Assembly: GCA_900758955.1 (NCBI GenBank)
Contig: CAAETL010000261.1
Location: 1 to 6,188 of the forward strand
Length of the DNA stretch: 6,188 bases
Reading direction: 5' to 3'
DNA from: an uncultured Oscillospiraceae bacterium
Lineage (GTDB): Bacteria > Bacillota > Clostridia > Oscillospirales > Oscillospiraceae
Below the pieces are notes generated by a model. The model was not told where the DNA came from and searched no databases. It worked only from the letters and a program-made list of their open reading frames with translations. The translations under genes were made by a program, and so were the position numbers. Below, piece after piece: positions 5,477 through 6,188 of this stretch. Every line of letters begins with the position of its first letter. Position 1 is the stretch's first letter.

Positions 5477-6188
5477 ATGAAACGAAATAATAGAGGCTTC
5501 ACGCTGATGGAGATGCTGATTGTGGTGGCGATCATTGCCATCTTGATTGCCATTGCCGTCCCCGCGATCTCCAGCGCACTTTCGAAGGCCAAGGAGGCTA
5601 CCTGCGCCGCCAACCGCCGTTCGTTGCAGACCCAGCTGGTGGGGGAACAGATTAGCATGGACGGAAAAACGCTCCAGGATGTCTGGAATGGGGCTGGCGC
5701 GGAGAACCAAAAAGAGTGGAGAGAGAAGTATATCTGCCCTGCGGGAGGGACGATTACTGTAAATAAAAATGGAATTATATGCTCCAAACATGGAAGTAGT
5801 GGCGCTAATGAGGATAATAGAACCCAAGAGGAGACCGTATTGAATAACTTCTTCGCAGTAATTGATGCCCAAACCGGTTGGAAAAACAATGATACTATGC
5901 GAAATAATCTTTACGATAGTAAGTATGCTGAATCTGGTTGGCCAGCCATTACCATTGGCGATTACACGTATTATATGCAACCCGCATATAATAACAAAAC
6001 AGGAAATACAGTCCTATTTGCAACAGAAAAGCAATTTAAAAATACCTATTGGATGGCAAGAGCAATTTATAGTCAAGAAGATGGGGTTTGGTACACTGGA
6101 AAGGAAACTATCAGCGTAACTCATAATAACTGGACAGATTGGAATAGTATTAAGACGCTGATGAATGAAAAAGGATGGGAACCAGTTA
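5477..6188 (+). CDS. type IV prepilin-like (pseudopilin) protein, 3' end cut by the window
   Basis: At least 237 residues without a stop; the end lies outside the window. The N-terminus is a class III signal: a short basic leader MKRNNRG, then FTLMEMLIVVAIIAILIAIA. Prepilin peptidase should cut between Gly7 and Phe8, and Glu12 is the conserved Glu5 of the mature pilin. The hydrophobic helix (about 13-31) would anchor and pack the subunit. The head begins with the common CAANRRSLQTQL (43-54), and Cys87-Pro and Cys102-Ser-Lys-His105 form a CP...CSxH motif seen in several Firmicute prepilins, perhaps binding metal. The rest is tryptophan-, tyrosine- and asparagine-rich and I recognise nothing in it. 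AGGGGAG (5465-5471) precedes the ATG by five bases. Codon use turns AT-rich after about codon 90. No other pilus gene is visible, so assembly genes must lie elsewhere. Confidence 0.88.
   Translation, partial: MKRNNRGFTLMEMLIVVAIIAILIAIAVPAISSALSKAKEATCAANRRSLQTQLVGEQISMDGKTLQDVWNGAGAENQKEWREKYICPAGGTITVNKNGIICSKHGSSGANEDNRTQEETVLNNFFAVIDAQTGWKNNDTMRNNLYDSKYAESGWPAITIGDYTYYMQPAYNNKTGNTVLFATEKQFKNTYWMARAIYSQEDGVWYTGKETISVTHNNWTDWNSIKTLMNEKGWEPV

Noticed and set aside
5366..5980. 204-codon minus-strand frame
   Set aside because: It is antisense to the clear prepilin gene and runs across its promoter region; it is low-complexity and has no motif.

Overview
The window most resembles a chromosomal segment of a GC-rich Clostridia bacterium, perhaps an Oscillospiraceae-type gut anaerobe. 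This rests on strong AGGAGG-type ribosome sites, TTG and GTG starts, a PepV-type dipeptidase, a split pair of short CHR transporters and a Gram-positive-style type IV prepilin. The genus is inferred from style, not proven.

Left part, 1-1442, minus strand: a two-gene operon, a small cupin followed by a DUF362 protein. It is driven by a promoter with a 19-bp spacer and a dyad in the spacer, the hallmark of MerR-family control. The regulator is not in the window. From 1443 to about 1670 lies a block I cannot assign, with a few short hairpins. It ends at the terminator of the next operon.

Middle part, 1674-4854, minus strand: a tightly packed four-gene operon. In order of transcription it holds a YheO/DauR-type PAS-HTH regulator, an M20 dipeptidase of PepV type, and two short CHR (chromate-transporter family) subunits, then a strong intrinsic terminator. 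Junctions are a 14-bp overlap, a 12-bp gap with the ribosome site on the stop codon, and a GTGA overlap. A regulator and a peptidase beside a CHR pair suggests that the pair may serve peptide or amino-acid metabolism rather than chromate resistance.

Right part: secG (minus, 4936-5166) has its own promoter, a GC-rich hairpin leader and its own terminator. Divergent from it, a type IV prepilin-like gene starts at 5477 on the plus strand and runs off the window. It follows an extended -10 promoter and two overlapping long palindromes in its leader. Its 5' end is GC-rich and its 3' part clearly AT-rich, which fits a conserved prepilin head joined to a variable or acquired body.

I see no tRNA, rRNA, CRISPR array or transposase gene. 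The best candidates for something undescribed are the regulator-dipeptidase-CHR operon and the double-palindrome leader of the prepilin.
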